From contig CM022675.1 of the NCBI GenBank assembly GCA_012295275.1, forward strand, positions 12,376,253 through 12,440,252: a stretch of 64,000 nt of DNA. The letters are read 5' to 3'. Positions 23,201 to 33,872 of this stretch are shown here, piece by piece. Within the stretch, counting starts at the first letter, position 1; every line of letters begins with the position of its first letter. The notes beneath the pieces were generated by a model that worked only from the letters and a program-made list of their open reading frames with translations, ran no database searches and was not told where the DNA came from. The translations under genes and the position numbers were made by a program. This DNA comes from Chrysomallon squamiferum (lineage: Eukaryota > Mollusca > Gastropoda > Neomphalida > Peltospiridae).

Positions 23201-26200
23201 ACAAAGATTAAGTAAATTACAAGAATGTGAAACCTGTTAGGATGGGATAATGTGATATAACTGTCACACAACTTTATGTTAAGGTGAAAACAGTTTGTTT
23301 TAAATATGTAATAATAGTAAGTGATATGTGTCTGGTTATGTAAGTGTTATAAAAGAAATACTGAGATTGACTGAAAAAAGTAACTGAGCTAAAGAGAAAA
23401 AGAAAGAAGATTGTTGAATGAATTACACACTAATTCTTACATTACAAGAAGCAGACATAAACATACACACAAATTTACAATAAATACACTAACTTATGCA
23501 AAACAATATACACATAAATAATTAAATTAACTTATATAACATTATATAGACAAATGTACACATTAAGTTACAAATAATTACATAAACTTTTACAAAATAA
23601 ATAAAAAATGTATATACTAACTTACATAACAATATACAGACATTAATACACAAACATTTACAAACACAAACACCACTTCACATATAACTACACTATTTCT
23701 GTATCAAATAATAAATTTACACATAATTAAGTTAATATTTCAGTATGAAGATGTATAAATTGAAATTCACAAAAATGTTCCTATAAATTTACACATATTA
23801 ATTTTAATATATATAGTTTGTAGATACATAAACTTACAAATGCACACACTAATTATATTAATTCTGGATCAAATATTCAAATAAATTCACACACAATTAT
23901 ATTAATATGGAGACACACATACAAACAACCACATGCATATTGACACTTAATTATTCTAATTTTTAATAAATACTTGTATATAATTGGATTACAGTATCTA
24001 CAGACATAAAGTTACAAATATACATTAAAAATTGCACTAAATTTACACATATTTATTGTAATACATGCAATACTTAGGCACATAAATTTACAAACACACA
24101 CAAATTCACACAAATTTACACTTACTTAAATCGAACCTGTTCTATGCTATCAGTGGTAAGCTGACTGCTGGTACTGTGACTGTGTGGGTTGCCATAGAGA
24201 TTAGAAAAAAGATCTTTCTGAAAGGCAGCAATCTGACTTGTAGAAGGTACAGCAGTACCAGCATAATCAACATAGGTAGCTTCTGAAACAGTGAAAAATA
24301 ATGGTTTAAATTTAAAAAAAAAAAAAATTAAAATAATAAAATAAGAAATATTATACTAAAATTGAGAAGTATGTGAAAAAAACATACCAATAGTGGGAGT
24401 ATTTGACATATTTAGGTATTGCTATGTTGTTGTTAATGATGATGTCATCATCATCACTGTTAAGCTCTTAAAAAAATGTGTAACTGTTGTGTCAGATTCC
24501 AGCAGCCAGACAGACTACATCTAACCAGCAGACTACATCTAACCACCAGACTACAACCACCAGACTACATCTAACCACCAGACTACATCTAACCACCAGA
24601 TTACAACCACCAGACTACATCTAACCACGAGACTACACAACCACCAGACTACATCTAACCACCAGATTACAACCACCAGACTACATCTAACCACCAGATT
24701 ACAACCACCAGACTACATCTAACCACGAGACTACAACCATCAGACTACATCTAACCACCAGACTACAACCAGCAGACTACAACCACCAGACTACATCTAA
24801 CCACCAGACTACATCTAACCACCAGACTACATCTAACCACCAGACTACAACCACCAGACTACAACCACCAGACTACATCTAACCACCAGACTACAACCAG
24901 CAGACTACAACCACCAGACTACAACCACCAGACTACATCTAACCACCAGACTACAACCACCAGACTACATCTAACCACCAGACTACACCACGAGACAACC
25001 ACCAGACTACAACCACCAGACTACATCTAACCACCAGACTACAACCACGAGACAACCACCAGACTACAACCACCAGACTACATCTAACCACCAGACTACA
25101 ACCACCAGACTACAACCACCAGACTACATCTAACCACCAGACTACATCTAACCACCAGACTACATCTAACCACCAGACTACAACCACGAGACTACAACCA
25201 CCAGACTACAACCACCAGACTACATCTAACCACCAGACTACATCTAACCACCAGACTACAACCACCAGACTACAACCACCAGACTACAACCACCAGACTA
25301 CATCTAACCACCAGACTACAACCACCAGACTACAACCACCAGACTACATCTAACCACCAGACTACATCTAACCACCAGACTACAACCACCAGACTACATC
25401 TAACCACCAGACTACATCTAACCACCAGACTACAACCACCAGACTACATCTAACCACCAGACTACAACCACCAGACTACATCTAACCACCAGACTACATC
25501 TAACCATCAGACTACATCTAACTAGCAGACTACAACCACCAGACTACAACCAGCAGACTACATCTAACCACCAGACTACAACCACCAGACTACATCTAAC
25601 CACCAGACTACAACCACCAGACTACAACCATCAGACTACATCTAACCAGCAGACTACAACCACCAGACTACAACCACCAGACTACATCTAACCACCAGAC
25701 TACAACCATCAGACTACATCTAACCACCAGACTACAACCACCAGACTACAACCACCAGACTACATCTAACCACCAGACTACATCTAACCATCAGACTACA
25801 TCTAACCAGCAGACTACAACCACCAGACTACAACCATCAGACTACATCTAACCACCAGACTACATCTAACCATCAGACTACATCTAACCACCAGACTACA
25901 ACCACCAGACTACATCTAACCACCAGACTACATCTAACCACCAGACTACATCTAACCACCAGACTACAACCACCAGACTACAACCATCAGACTACATCTA
26001 ACCAGCAGACTACAACCACCAGACTACAACCAGCAGACTACATCTAACCACCAGACTACATCTAACCACCAGACTACAACCACCAGACTACATCTAACCA
26101 CCAGACTACAACCATCAGACTACATCTAACCACCAGACTCAGACGACAACCACCAGACTACATCTAACCACCAGACTACAACCACCAGACTACATCTAAC

Positions 26201-27978
26201 CACCAGACTACATCTAACCACCAGACTACAACCACCAGACTACATCTAACCACCAGACTACAACCATCAGACTACATCTAACCACCAGACTACAACCACC
26301 AGACTACAACCATCAGACTACATCTAACCACCAGACTACAACCACCAGACTACAACCCACTCATCTGTGATGAGTTACTTAGTACAACGTCGCTGTGGGC
26401 AGTATTGTCATTCTGAACAGTAATTCCTTCAGTCAGCAGCAGCGAAGACACACAGCAGCAGAAAATGTCTCAAATTTGATCTGCAGACAAGTAAAAAGAC
26501 TTTTCTTCAGGCCAGAAACAAATCAAAACCTTTTTGTTGTTAGGCAGTTTTCATTTCTAGCAGCAAAAACAATTTGACAGCCACTTTCACAGAAAGATAC
26601 TTGCCTCAAGGCTTGTCTTTTATAGACACTGGAGAAAAAAATGATAATTTGTTTTTTCATCTGCGTAAGTGCTGTTTTTGTAAGAGTACCTGTGACATTG
26701 TTATGTTGTTGTTAACGACTGTCATCATAAGCATTGTTATACTTTTAAAAAAAAGAAATTTAAAACATCATGCAGCTGAACCAAAAATAATTATTACATT
26801 TCTGAATGTGTAATGAGTAGAAATAAAGAAAGAAGAGTGGGTGAGAGAGAAAGATGGAAAAAAATACAGAAACAGAGAAGGAAAGAGCAAAAGAAAGAGA
26901 CAGAGAAATAGAAAGATGGGGAGAAAAAAAACAGAGTGAGAGATTCATAATATATTACTTGTAATTAAGACTATTCATTCCATTGTTAATGTTACTTTTT
27001 AAGACAAAAATAAATTTAAAAAAATTAAACAAAAATAAAAATAAATAACAACAATAAGAAAAATTATTACAACACTGATGATAAAGAACAAAAATAAAAA
27101 CACAAAACTGAAATAGTGATGAGAACCTAAAAAAAAGTACTAAAAACTTGGTTTCAAAGTTTAAAAATTTACAGAAATGAGAGTATATTGTGGTACAAAA
27201 GACATTAATACTAGATATAAAAAAAAAAACATTAAACAGTTTAGTGTATGTACAAACACAAAAATTGCACATGATGAGTAAAAGTACTAAACTCTGATTT
27301 AATATTCTGTATGCACCACCACGTACCAATTATATCCGCACCAATAAACCCCAAATTAGATTCACAAAGATGCCACAAGAGGGCAGCACTCACAACTGTA
27401 GCTGTCTCTCAGGCTTTGAATACTCAGACACATGACAAATAGGTAGCAGATTTTGACAATGTGAAGCAAAATATATTCAATCAATCTGGATGCTGGCCGA
27501 AGATTTCCCTAGATATGTAACTTTACAAACTATCTCCTACAGATAAACACTGAGTTATTATTACTTTGCATCTTCTACAGATATACACACTTAAAAATAG
27601 TCTCTGCAATTATGTACATTAAATTAATTATGTGTTGCTTTTGGAATAAAAATAATTAAATTGGGACTTTTTTTCTAGAATATGAATACAAGCTGTATAT
27701 TAAAATGCTCGATCATGCATGTGTCGTAGCATCCATGAATTCAATTCTGATGAGCAATTATTTACCTCGTAAGTATTTTTAGTCATAGCAATCATGATTT
27801 TGACTTCATTTGTTCTATAATGATCAGTATATTGAGATGTAACAGAATATCTTAGTTTCTTAGTCTCTCCCCTTTTCTTTTCTTTCCTCACCTTTCATTT
27901 TATCAGTCTCTGCCTCTCTCCCCCCGCCTCACTTTTGTCCACTCCTACATTGTCTTTTATGAACTATGAAGTAATATC

Positions 27979-28021
<43 letters not shown>

Positions 28022-31000
28022 TAATAATAATAATAATAATAATAATAATATAAGGTAAAGATGGGGCGAGCTAACCCATAACTTTTAATATACCTGATAA
28101 ATAGAACTCATACATAAAGTTATAGACAGACTTGGTAAGCTTGAATGTACAGGCAAAAATGTACAGAACTACATCAATGTGGAAAAAAAGTACATTAAGT
28201 GGATTTCATCTTCTAACCCATCATGCCTTCAACACAAAACTAAGAACTTTTCTACAGCATTCTAAATGATGCAAACTATAATTAATCTATTTATGGAGCA
28301 GAAGTGCTTAAAAGCAATGTAACAAAATGTCTTGAGATCTGAACAGCTTAATGATTGTGTAGAAATGATAGAAGAAACAGCCTTGATCTCTGATATTCTG
28401 TAATGTAACAATGTTCTGAAATGTGCCTACAGCAAAATACATCTTATTTATAAAAAAATATTTATAATCAAATGCTAAAATTCAGTCTGTGGTAATTTAT
28501 AAACTTCATGGCACTGCCATAAGCTATTACAGGAACTGACAGAAAGATCGAATGTCTTCTCAAAATGTCAACTACTTTCTAACCAGAGAGTCTGGCTCAT
28601 GCAAGTGTCATGTACTGAGAGAAAAAGAAGGTGAGAGAAAAAGAGTGAGAATGAGAGAGAGAGGGAGGCAGAGACTGATAAAATGAAAGGTGAGAGAAAG
28701 AAAAGAAAAGAAAAGAAAAGGGGAGAGACTAAGAGAGGAACAGAAAAAGACAGACAGAAATCACAGAGAAAAATAGAGACAGAGACAGAGAGAAAGAAAA
28801 ACATAGAATGAAAAAAAGAGTAGTGAAACAATTCAATAAAAAAAAAAGAAATTTCTCTAAGAAAGAAAGAAAAATAAATGATAGCAGGATGGAAAGACAA
28901 AGATATATAGTTAGAAAGAAACAGAGAAAGAGGTAAAAGAAAGAAAGAAAAATGTACAGTATGAAATAACAGAAAAAGAAAGAAATAAAAAGAAATACAG
29001 AAGAAGTGAGAAACAGAAATATAGAAATTTTTTTTTAAAAAGAATGAAGTGAAAAAAGGAAAAACAAAATCATAAAAATATCTAAATAACAATTTTTGAA
29101 AAAATGATGCAAGTTTAGATATTTATGATAAATAAATAAAACATCAGTTACAAATAGATGTACCTGTAACTAATTAAGAGATTTTTTCTTCTTTATAATC
29201 AAAATATAAACTATCATTTCTATTGAGAATAATCAGTTAATTACTAATATGCTATAAAATTACCTGTTAAGTACATATTTATTATTATGAATGTTATTGT
29301 ACTAGGCATTTCATATTTTTTTTATTAATTCTGCTATTGAGAATAATATTAATTTGAAAAAATAATAAATAAATAAATAAATAAATAAATAAAATTAAAA
29401 AATATAATAATATAAAAAAATTAAAATTAAAAATAAAATTAAAAATACAATAAAATTGAACTGAACTGAACTAAAACAAAATAAATTAAAATTAAATAAT
29501 AAAATAAAATAAATTAAAATAAAAGAAAATAATAAAAGAAAAGAAATAAAAAGAAAACAAAAGAAAACCAACAGAAGAACTAAGAAAATATTACATAATA
29601 TATCAAAATATTCAACAAATCTGTGACCCATAACAATGAATCAAGTCTCAAGTTGCAGTTTGGTACCTCATTTGTCTCTGTGTCATGCTTAGTTTTAGAA
29701 ATATGTTTGGATATGTGTGGACAAATTGGAGGGTTTCTTGAATCCAGAGAAATACAGCATTCATAAAAGTTCTCTAAAACACACCTTACGATTAATGTCT
29801 ATCAATTTTGTCACAAGATCAAAGAGATAAGGAATATATAAACCCATTTTTTTAAAAAATATAAAAGTCTAATTTTCTTGATTCACTCCACAGTTGTTGG
29901 TTGAAGATCAATACTTTGCTTCCTGACTTAAGACTTGGCTTAATGTGATGGGTCACAAATATGACTGATGATTGTACTGGAAATTCTGTTCTTTTTACAT
30001 ATTTTATATTCATCTTCCTAAAGAAATTAAAATCAAACAAGTATATTATAAATCAGACATGGAGAACTTGTTGGAATGGACAAAAGTTCAAGAGGTGGGT
30101 TAATGAGAACTGAATCAGTGACCTGTCACATCTCATTCCTGTAACCTAATCATTAGGGACTAAATAACGATCAAAGAAATATTTTTAAAAACTGATAATT
30201 TGATCTGATAATTATTAAATCACATTTCTCCTGTTACAGTTATATTACACAATTCTCATAGTGACTGGTATAAAGTGAAAAAGGAATTTCTTTTTTAAAT
30301 GCAGTAAACAGGGTATGAAATTTTCTGAAACACACGTAACTGTGGGTTACATCATTTGTTTGCCCAACCCAACCAGACAGAGAACAGTAATTTATGTATG
30401 TAGCTAATTAAAAACAAGTGGTAAACAAAAATAATTAAAAATTATAAAATATGTAATAAAATTACAGTTAAAAACAATTGGATAAATTAATAATGCACAC
30501 TGTTTCTATCTATTTATCAAGCTATATATATGTATGTGTGTGTGTACATACATGTGTATGTATATGTGTGTGTGTATGTGTGTATGTGTGCTTGTGTATA
30601 TGTGTGTGTGCCTGTTTATTTTATGTATGTCTACCTGTGTAGTTTTTGAATGTTTGTATGTAACTATGTATGTGATGAACTATACTATACTTCAATTAAT
30701 GTAACTGGCTAAAAACAAAAAAAGATGAACAAATTATTTTAGAAAACATGTCTTGAAATTCTGTGACAGTTTAATTAAACAAAATACTAGTAAACACAAG
30801 AAATGATAATTAACTGTAATCAAAATAAAAAAAATATAAATGTGCAGAACAAAATTATTCTCTTATAGTTCAAATACAAATTAATTACATATAATACTTT
30901 CTTTTCACAATTAAATAAGGACAATGGATCCAAAACAAAATATGCAAAAAAAAAAATTAATGAGGATAAAATTACACGAGAAAGCATACTGACAGTTCAG

Positions 31001-31917
31001 TTCTAGAAAATACTGAATTAAGTTAATTAGCAAAATGACATGACAAAAAAAAAAATGTTTTTAAAAATACAAATTATATCCACTGTAAAGACACTGACAA
31101 GATAATTCTACCAAAAACATTTTTTTTTAAATGTATGCCAAGTAACACTAAAAACATAACAGGAATGTCTGACATCTCAAACACAATTATCAAACAAAAC
31201 ATTTTCTTTTTCTTCATTTTTTTTAAAAATAATTTTGAGAAGGAAGGTTAAAGGACAATGCAAGAAAATGATAACATTTTTGTATAAATTTAAATTTTAT
31301 AGAACTATCAAAAAAATTCAATAAATTTCAAATCTGAATCAAAATGAAAAATTTCAAGTTTAAATTCAAATAAAAAGTGAACTTGGAATTGCAAAAGTCA
31401 TCCATAATTAATGAAAAAAAAAAAAATATATGGTACATAGAGGTGAAATTCAGATGAAGTAAGATTTTAAATAAAATAAAGTTGCTTAATAACAAGAACT
31501 CAGTAGCTGACACGACAGAAACCTATTAGTTGTCATGGAATGAACTGACAGTAATATAATGTTTCCTAAAAACATGTTCATGTAAAGAAATAAAAAGTAT
31601 CACTGGTGATTTGAGTGACAGTAACTTAGACCAAGGTAATAAAATGTTCATCTGAACTCAATGATAATTTTAAAAGATATTAAATTGAACATGATTTTAA
31701 CTTTTTGACATTAATGAAATTTTATTTAGTAGAATAAGGTCATTCAGTCTCAAATCTATAATTTTTCAAAACCTTTTTGGATCAATCTTTTAAATCCAGT
31801 AAAATGTTGTACACTAAAACAGCCTGTTCTGTTTAAAACCTATCGCATATTATAGCTGAGTGAAAGCTGTTAACTAAATGATGTAATATAAACTAGCAGT
31901 TTCCAGAATATTTAGAT

Positions 31918-31960
<43 letters not shown>

Positions 31961-32359
31961 ATTATTAATTTCATAAATGTTTACTGAGACACAGAACCAT
32001 TTGTGATGTTTAAAAATGTCATAATTTGATTTTACGTTAAACTAGAAGGATCATTCAAGTGTGGTTTTCTTGCTTTCTTCTAATTGTTATTCTAATTTAA
32101 AGATTATTTTTTTTGTGGTGTTTGAAGTGGCTGTTCTTCTGGTTGGTTGGTTTTTATGGGGTTTTTTTCATCTTTTTTGATTTGTTTTTGTTTTTGTGTT
32201 TTTGTGTTGTTGTGTTTTGCTTAGTTATATTTTTTTTTTCGTTTTTTTGGTTGTTTTTTTTTTTGGTTTTTTTTTTATTGTTGTGTTTCTTCCCATTCTC
32301 TATAGTCTGTACTGAGTCAATTATTTAAAATTGTACTTTTAGAATCATTTTCACATTAC

Positions 32360-32402
<43 letters not shown>

Positions 32403-32893
32403 AACTTTCGCTGCGCAAACTTTTTAACTTAAGAATAAATCAATGGTAGCGATCACACGCACACGCACACACACACGCCTGCACACACAAAAGGGTCAAG
32501 GATAAAATAATGAGGAAATAAGGACGATAACTTGTCAAATGTTAATGTACGCAGTGTAACTGTCATTATGCTTTGGAAAGACCATCAGACTAAAATTTGT
32601 TGAATTTAAATTACCATAAAGATCTCGGAATGGTAACCTCGACGAGACAGAAACACGTTAAACTGTTACACTTACAGACCACATGCAGTGAAGGGTATAC
32701 TTATAATACATGAAAACCACCGATAATTAAATATATTATTTTTTTTTTGTTGTTGTTAAATGTGCTGTTAGGCGTTACCTTGTAATGTCGGAAATTCTTT
32801 ACTTCTAATCCTGTCGATATCACAGTTATAACCAGCGACGATATCAGTAACATCCATAGTTGCGTTCTCAACAGCTGAAGTAGCCATTTTCAT
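13735..32893 (-). CDS. MOCOS: Molybdenum cofactor sulfurase, complete 15-exon gene
   Basis: Fifteen exons (complement): 32779-32893, 24126-24282, 21323-22128, 20803-20926, 20062-20138, 19647-19846, 18927-19043, 17877-18422, 17152-17314, 16832-16925, 15897-16030, 15304-15405, 14606-14715, 14370-14474, 13735-13839. All GT-AG phases agree, giving 2955 bases (984 codons plus stop). Residues about 30-560 form the PLP-dependent NifS-like domain: YVDYAGTAVPSTSQ, YGNPHSHS, SVIFTSGCTGALRLVAESF, the PLP lysine in SFYKIFGFPTGLG (Lys351), YVGGGT, RFEDGSLPFLNI and the sulfur-relay RTGCFCNIGSC (506-516). A polar linker follows, then the MOSC N- and C-terminal modules (FPVKSCAPFK, YDRMWMI, GQKREPKLCFLQP, SRFRGNLVI, CYRCQMVCFDPVSGE). 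The family moves sulfur from cysteine to the molybdenum cofactor of xanthine dehydrogenase and aldehyde oxidase in the cytosol. The protein is longer than human MOCOS (888 residues) mainly because of a repeat insert at residues 126-229. Met1 and Met3 are both possible starts. Confidence 0.95.
14370..14474 (-). CDS. MOCOS: MOCOS exon 14
   Basis: Acceptor TTTCAG, donor GTAGAA, 35 codons in phase 0. Codes CQGQCYRCQMVCFDPVSGER, the most conserved MOSC motif, then LRTLASWRGGK. Confidence 0.94.
14606..14715 (-). CDS. MOCOS: MOCOS exon 13
   Basis: Acceptor TCCCAG, donor GTGAGT. Codes EDNLVSRFRGNLVIDGGQPF then EEETWESVMFGTTKLT. RFRxNxxIxG and FEEExW are MOSC C-terminal signatures. Confidence 0.94.
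15304..15405 (-). CDS. MOCOS: MOCOS exon 12
   Basis: Acceptor TTTCAG, donor GTAAAA. Codes LSLANVCQFLLISRVSVRAL then KEKLELSHTDDIP, matching LSLVNEAQYLLIN of human MOCOS. It is followed at once by a 160-base GT array in the intron. Confidence 0.92.
15439..15600. repeat. GT microsatellite in MOCOS intron 11
   Basis: Compound (GT)n with scattered C and A interruptions. It produces spurious Cys-Val and His-Thr ORFs on both strands. Confidence 0.95.
15897..16030 (-). CDS. MOCOS: MOCOS exon 11
   Basis: Acceptor TCACAG, donor GTATGA. Codes VNTFDCGDDISAWISEAL then KRPGCRLLQQ and a basic KSKSKD tail, residues 800-845. Confidence 0.92.
16832..16925 (-). CDS. MOCOS: MOCOS exon 10
   Basis: Acceptor TTCAAG, donor GTATAA. 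Codes MTNHEVSLNTDESEHESEER then KLCTNKICSD. It is acidic and weakly conserved apart from the ICSD(R) end that matches VCADR in human. Confidence 0.88.
17152..17314 (-). CDS. MOCOS: MOCOS exon 9
   Basis: Acceptor TTTCAG, donor GTATTG. Codes VSKWDIGSRGFKYDRMWMIT then GVSLGQKREPKLCFLQPEID, residues 715-769, the MOSC N-terminal beta barrel. Confidence 0.94.
17877..18422 (-). CDS. MOCOS: MOCOS exon 8 (end of NifS domain, linker, start of MOSC)
   Basis: Acceptor AAACAG then GCAGGTCATG; donor GTAGGT. Opens AGHDCGDDVDLVHGLPTGSI and RISFGF, then a poorly conserved Gln/His/Ser-rich linker, then CFLTDICVFPVKSCAPFK. The linker (about residues 575-690) shows no domain I recognise. Confidence 0.93.
18927..19043 (-). 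CDS. MOCOS: MOCOS exon 7 with sulfur-relay cysteines
   Basis: Acceptor TTTTAG, donor GTGAGT, phase 0 at both ends. Codes VSKLAELQNIHF then RTGCFCNIGSC. The Cys cluster at 509, 511 and 516 corresponds to the persulfide-carrying cysteines of the family. Confidence 0.94.
19647..19846 (-). CDS. MOCOS: MOCOS exon 6
   Basis: Acceptor TTGCAG, donor GTAAGC. Codes GIDNVSKHCFSIAQYFHHNL, then IYSDTDF and GPLVSFNLFRANGEYIGFAE, residues 427-493. Confidence 0.93.
20062..20138 (-). CDS. MOCOS: MOCOS exon 5
   Basis: Acceptor TTCAG, donor GTAAGA. Codes FEDGSLPFLNIIALRHGFDS then FNRIS. The first 15 bases and the preceding intron are copied at about 22210-22392. Confidence 0.93.
20246..20294. repeat. ATT microsatellite in MOCOS intron 4
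   Basis: About 16 ATT triplets. The ectopic copy of this intron at 22210-22392 carries only a few, so the array changed length after the copy was made. Confidence 0.9.
20803..20926 (-). CDS. MOCOS: MOCOS exon 4
   Basis: Acceptor TGTTAG, donor GTGAAC. Codes ALIVRKESTDVLQKHYVGGG then TVVVSDVVERFHVFRQNISA, residues 360-401. It matches the GALLV...YFGGGT segment of the family. Confidence 0.93.
21323..22128 (-). CDS. MOCOS: MOCOS exon 3 with PLP lysine and repeat insert
   Basis: An 806-base exon, residues 91-360. It opens VLNFFHASPDDYSVIF and ends SFYKIFGFPTGLG, with the Schiff-base lysine at 351. Between LVAESFLFEG and CYLQDNHTSVFGMR lies about 100 residues of charged repeat absent from human MOCOS. 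HLFAYPAESNFSGRKYPL is strongly conserved. Confidence 0.95.
21777..22010 (-). repeat. Coding minisatellite, 39-bp unit (13 residues)
   Basis: Five full units plus a partial one inside MOCOS exon 3, each 13 residues: HYSKENSEITKKR, VHSNEDSVKRGKE, DHSRDNSDIRKKE, EQSNEKSDIRLKG, DNFNGYSDIAIKG, then a decayed EHSKG. Frame is kept throughout. DNA units are diverged, so the array is not recent. Confidence 0.9.
22210..22392 (-). pseudogene. MOCOS: Ectopic copy of MOCOS exon 5 start and intron 4 within intron 2
   Basis: Starts with the same GATCCATCTTCAAAC (first 15 bases of exon 5) and CTGAAC acceptor as 20124-20144. It continues collinearly through the region of the ATT array to TTTATTTCATT-ATTTTACT. 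It is more diverged than the cyclophilin copy. An 18-base near-identical direct repeat lies at each side (22195-22212 and 22411-22428). Confidence 0.8.
22513..22628. repeat. Exact tandem dimer, 58-bp unit
   Basis: Two identical adjacent copies running from GATATTATCAACC to AAACAGCTG. Identity points to a recent duplication. Confidence 0.92.
24126..24282 (-). CDS. MOCOS: MOCOS exon 2
   Basis: Acceptor TTTCAG, donor GTAAGT. Codes EATYVDYAGTAVPSTSQ, YGNPHSHSTSSQLTTDSIEQ and VRF, the start of the aminotransferase fold. YGNPHS contributes to cofactor binding in the family. Confidence 0.93.
24511..26358. repeat. Two-unit minisatellite in MOCOS intron 1
   Basis: About 1.85 kb made of two related units: CCAGACTACATCTAACCA (18 bp) and CCAGACTACAACCA (14 bp), in irregular order, with rare CCACGAGAC and CAGCAGAC variants. 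It starts about 230 bases upstream of exon 2 in transcript order. Confidence 0.95.
27373..27386 (+). promoter_or_regulatory. Strong CTCF-type motif in MOCOS intron 1
   Basis: CCACAAGAGGGCAG fits the core CCANNAGRKGGCRS recognised by CTCF zinc fingers. It lies in an SSR-free, relatively GC-rich stretch (27300-27500). CTCF is present in most bilaterians. A chance match is possible. Confidence 0.45.
27978..28051. repeat. Compound AAC/AAT microsatellite
   Basis: A (CAA)n run passes directly into (TAA)n. Confidence 0.95.
28615..29060. repeat. Long purine-rich tract
   Basis: Almost uninterrupted A/G on the plus strand with GAGA, AAAAG and AAAGAAAG runs. The pyrimidine strand gives a false Phe/Ser/Leu-rich ORF. 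Confidence 0.85.
31920..31956. repeat. 37-base T homopolymer
   Basis: Uninterrupted run of T in MOCOS intron 1. No retroelement body is recognised next to it. Confidence 0.95.
32779..32893 (-). CDS. MOCOS: MOCOS exon 1
   Basis: Codes residues 1-38, MKMATSAVEN to RSKEFPTLQ, then donor GTAACG in phase 1. ATG-AAA-ATG offers two starts two codons apart. KEFPTLQG corresponds to the REFxRLxG lead-in of the family. Confidence 0.88.
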
Positions 32894-32904
32894 GTCAAAG
32901 TAAA

Positions 32905-32912
32905 TCACGTGA
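32905..32912. promoter_or_regulatory. Palindromic E-box TCACGTGA before MOCOS start
   Basis: CACGTG core in an 8-base palindrome 12 bases upstream of the first MOCOS ATG. This is the site type bound by USF, MITF/TFE and related bHLH-ZIP factors. Being so close to the ATG it may lie in the leader rather than the promoter. Confidence 0.35.
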
Positions 32913-33124
32913 CATCTAAATATGGAAGACATGAAAGTAGTTCAGTTAAGGACAAGCACATAGTTTACATGTTTGGGTAGTTTGTGAAAATTATGCAACT
33001 AGTTCTTTATTAATTTTAAATAGGGACATACAAAAAGAGCGTACGACATATTACAACATTAATCATTAGCCTACATTGATTTTTTTCTACTTTAAGAAAT
33101 AATATAAAAAATATCAGTAATTGC

Positions 33125-33127
<3 letters not shown>

Positions 33128-33171
<44 letters not shown>
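33128..33171. repeat. 44-base A homopolymer followed by C-rich stretch
   Basis: An uninterrupted A-run followed by CACCACCCCC and a nine-C run. It could be a retroposed tail, but no body is recognised upstream. Confidence 0.9.
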
Positions 33172-33172
<1 letters not shown>

Positions 33173-33555
33173 ACCACCCCCTAAACAAAATACAACCCCC
33201 CCCCGAAAAACATATAAAATAAATCTAACACAATGTTATTGTATTACAGACTTCTATAATAATTTATTAACAGGTATTGTGTTTAACTTGACTACTGCTG
33301 ATACGCTAACTTATTAAGGAAGAAATCAAACCCAGCTATATATACATACCTGGCTTGCGTGACAGCATGCTGTTTATCAATATGGGATAGATATAACTAG
33401 AAAAACACATTAAACTGGTCTATACTAAATGACAATACATTTAACGTAACAACTATTGTCAGTGAGTCAGCAAGCACTGCTAGATATATTACATACACTA
33501 ATTACATTGCAGTATCAGAAAGAAAAAAACCTGGTCCTAAACTGAATACGTATAT

Positions 33556-33683
33556 CAGGCACGGGCATCCTTTTTCGGGCCACATGAGACATGGCTCATA
33601 CTCAGGCGGGCCGCAGTACTAATTTAATCGTAGGTTTTATTAGTCCTTGTGATATTAGGCGGGCCGCAGTTTGCCCATGACTG
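33556..33683. mobile_element. hAT-type MITE with 8-bp target duplication
   Basis: A 128-base element beginning CAGGCACGGGCATCCTTTTT and ending CAGTTTGCCCATGACTG. Its ends are imperfect inverted repeats (CAG-CA-GGGCA-- with CGG-CC further in). It is flanked on both sides by ACGTATAT (33548-33555 and 33684-33691), the 8-bp duplication expected of hAT transposition. Internal GGCGGGCCGCAGT is repeated. It has no ORF, so it is non-autonomous. Confidence 0.85.
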
Positions 33684-33715
33684 ACGTATATACACAGAGA
33701 TAGACAGGCAAACAG

Positions 33716-33733
33716 ACATACATACACACGAAC

Positions 33734-33799
<66 letters not shown>

Positions 33800-33800
33800 G

Positions 33801-33842
<42 letters not shown>

Positions 33843-33872
33843 CATACACATACATACATACATACATACATA
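33716..33872. repeat. Compound CATA/TA/CA microsatellite
   Basis: Alternating blocks of CATA, TA and CA starting just after the MITE. False Tyr/Val/Cys ORFs arise on the minus strand. Confidence 0.95.

Larger units (their letters stand above)
22129..24125 (-). other. MOCOS intron 2
   Basis: About 2 kb holding the ectopic exon 5 copy, an exact 58-bp tandem dimer at 22513-22628, and an A/C-rich stretch (23450-24110) with many loosely repeated ACATAAATTTACAAA-like phrases. No other gene seen. Confidence 0.7.
24283..32778 (-). other. MOCOS intron 1
   Basis: An 8.5-kb first intron. It contains the two-unit minisatellite, GA-rich tracts (26815-26945, 28615-29060), AAC/AAT arrays (27978-28051), AAAT-rich DNA (29356-29600), GT (30530-30620), a 37-base T-run (31920-31956) and a TTA array (32358-32401). 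No nested gene is recognised. Confidence 0.7.

Noticed and set aside
28053-28080. GATGGGGCGAGCTAACCC, resembling ends of pogo/Tigger-type transposons
   Set aside because: No matching inverted end, target duplication or transposase remnant was found nearby.
28568-29092. 174-codon Phe/Ser-rich minus-strand ORF
   Set aside because: Reading of a purine-rich tract on its pyrimidine strand.
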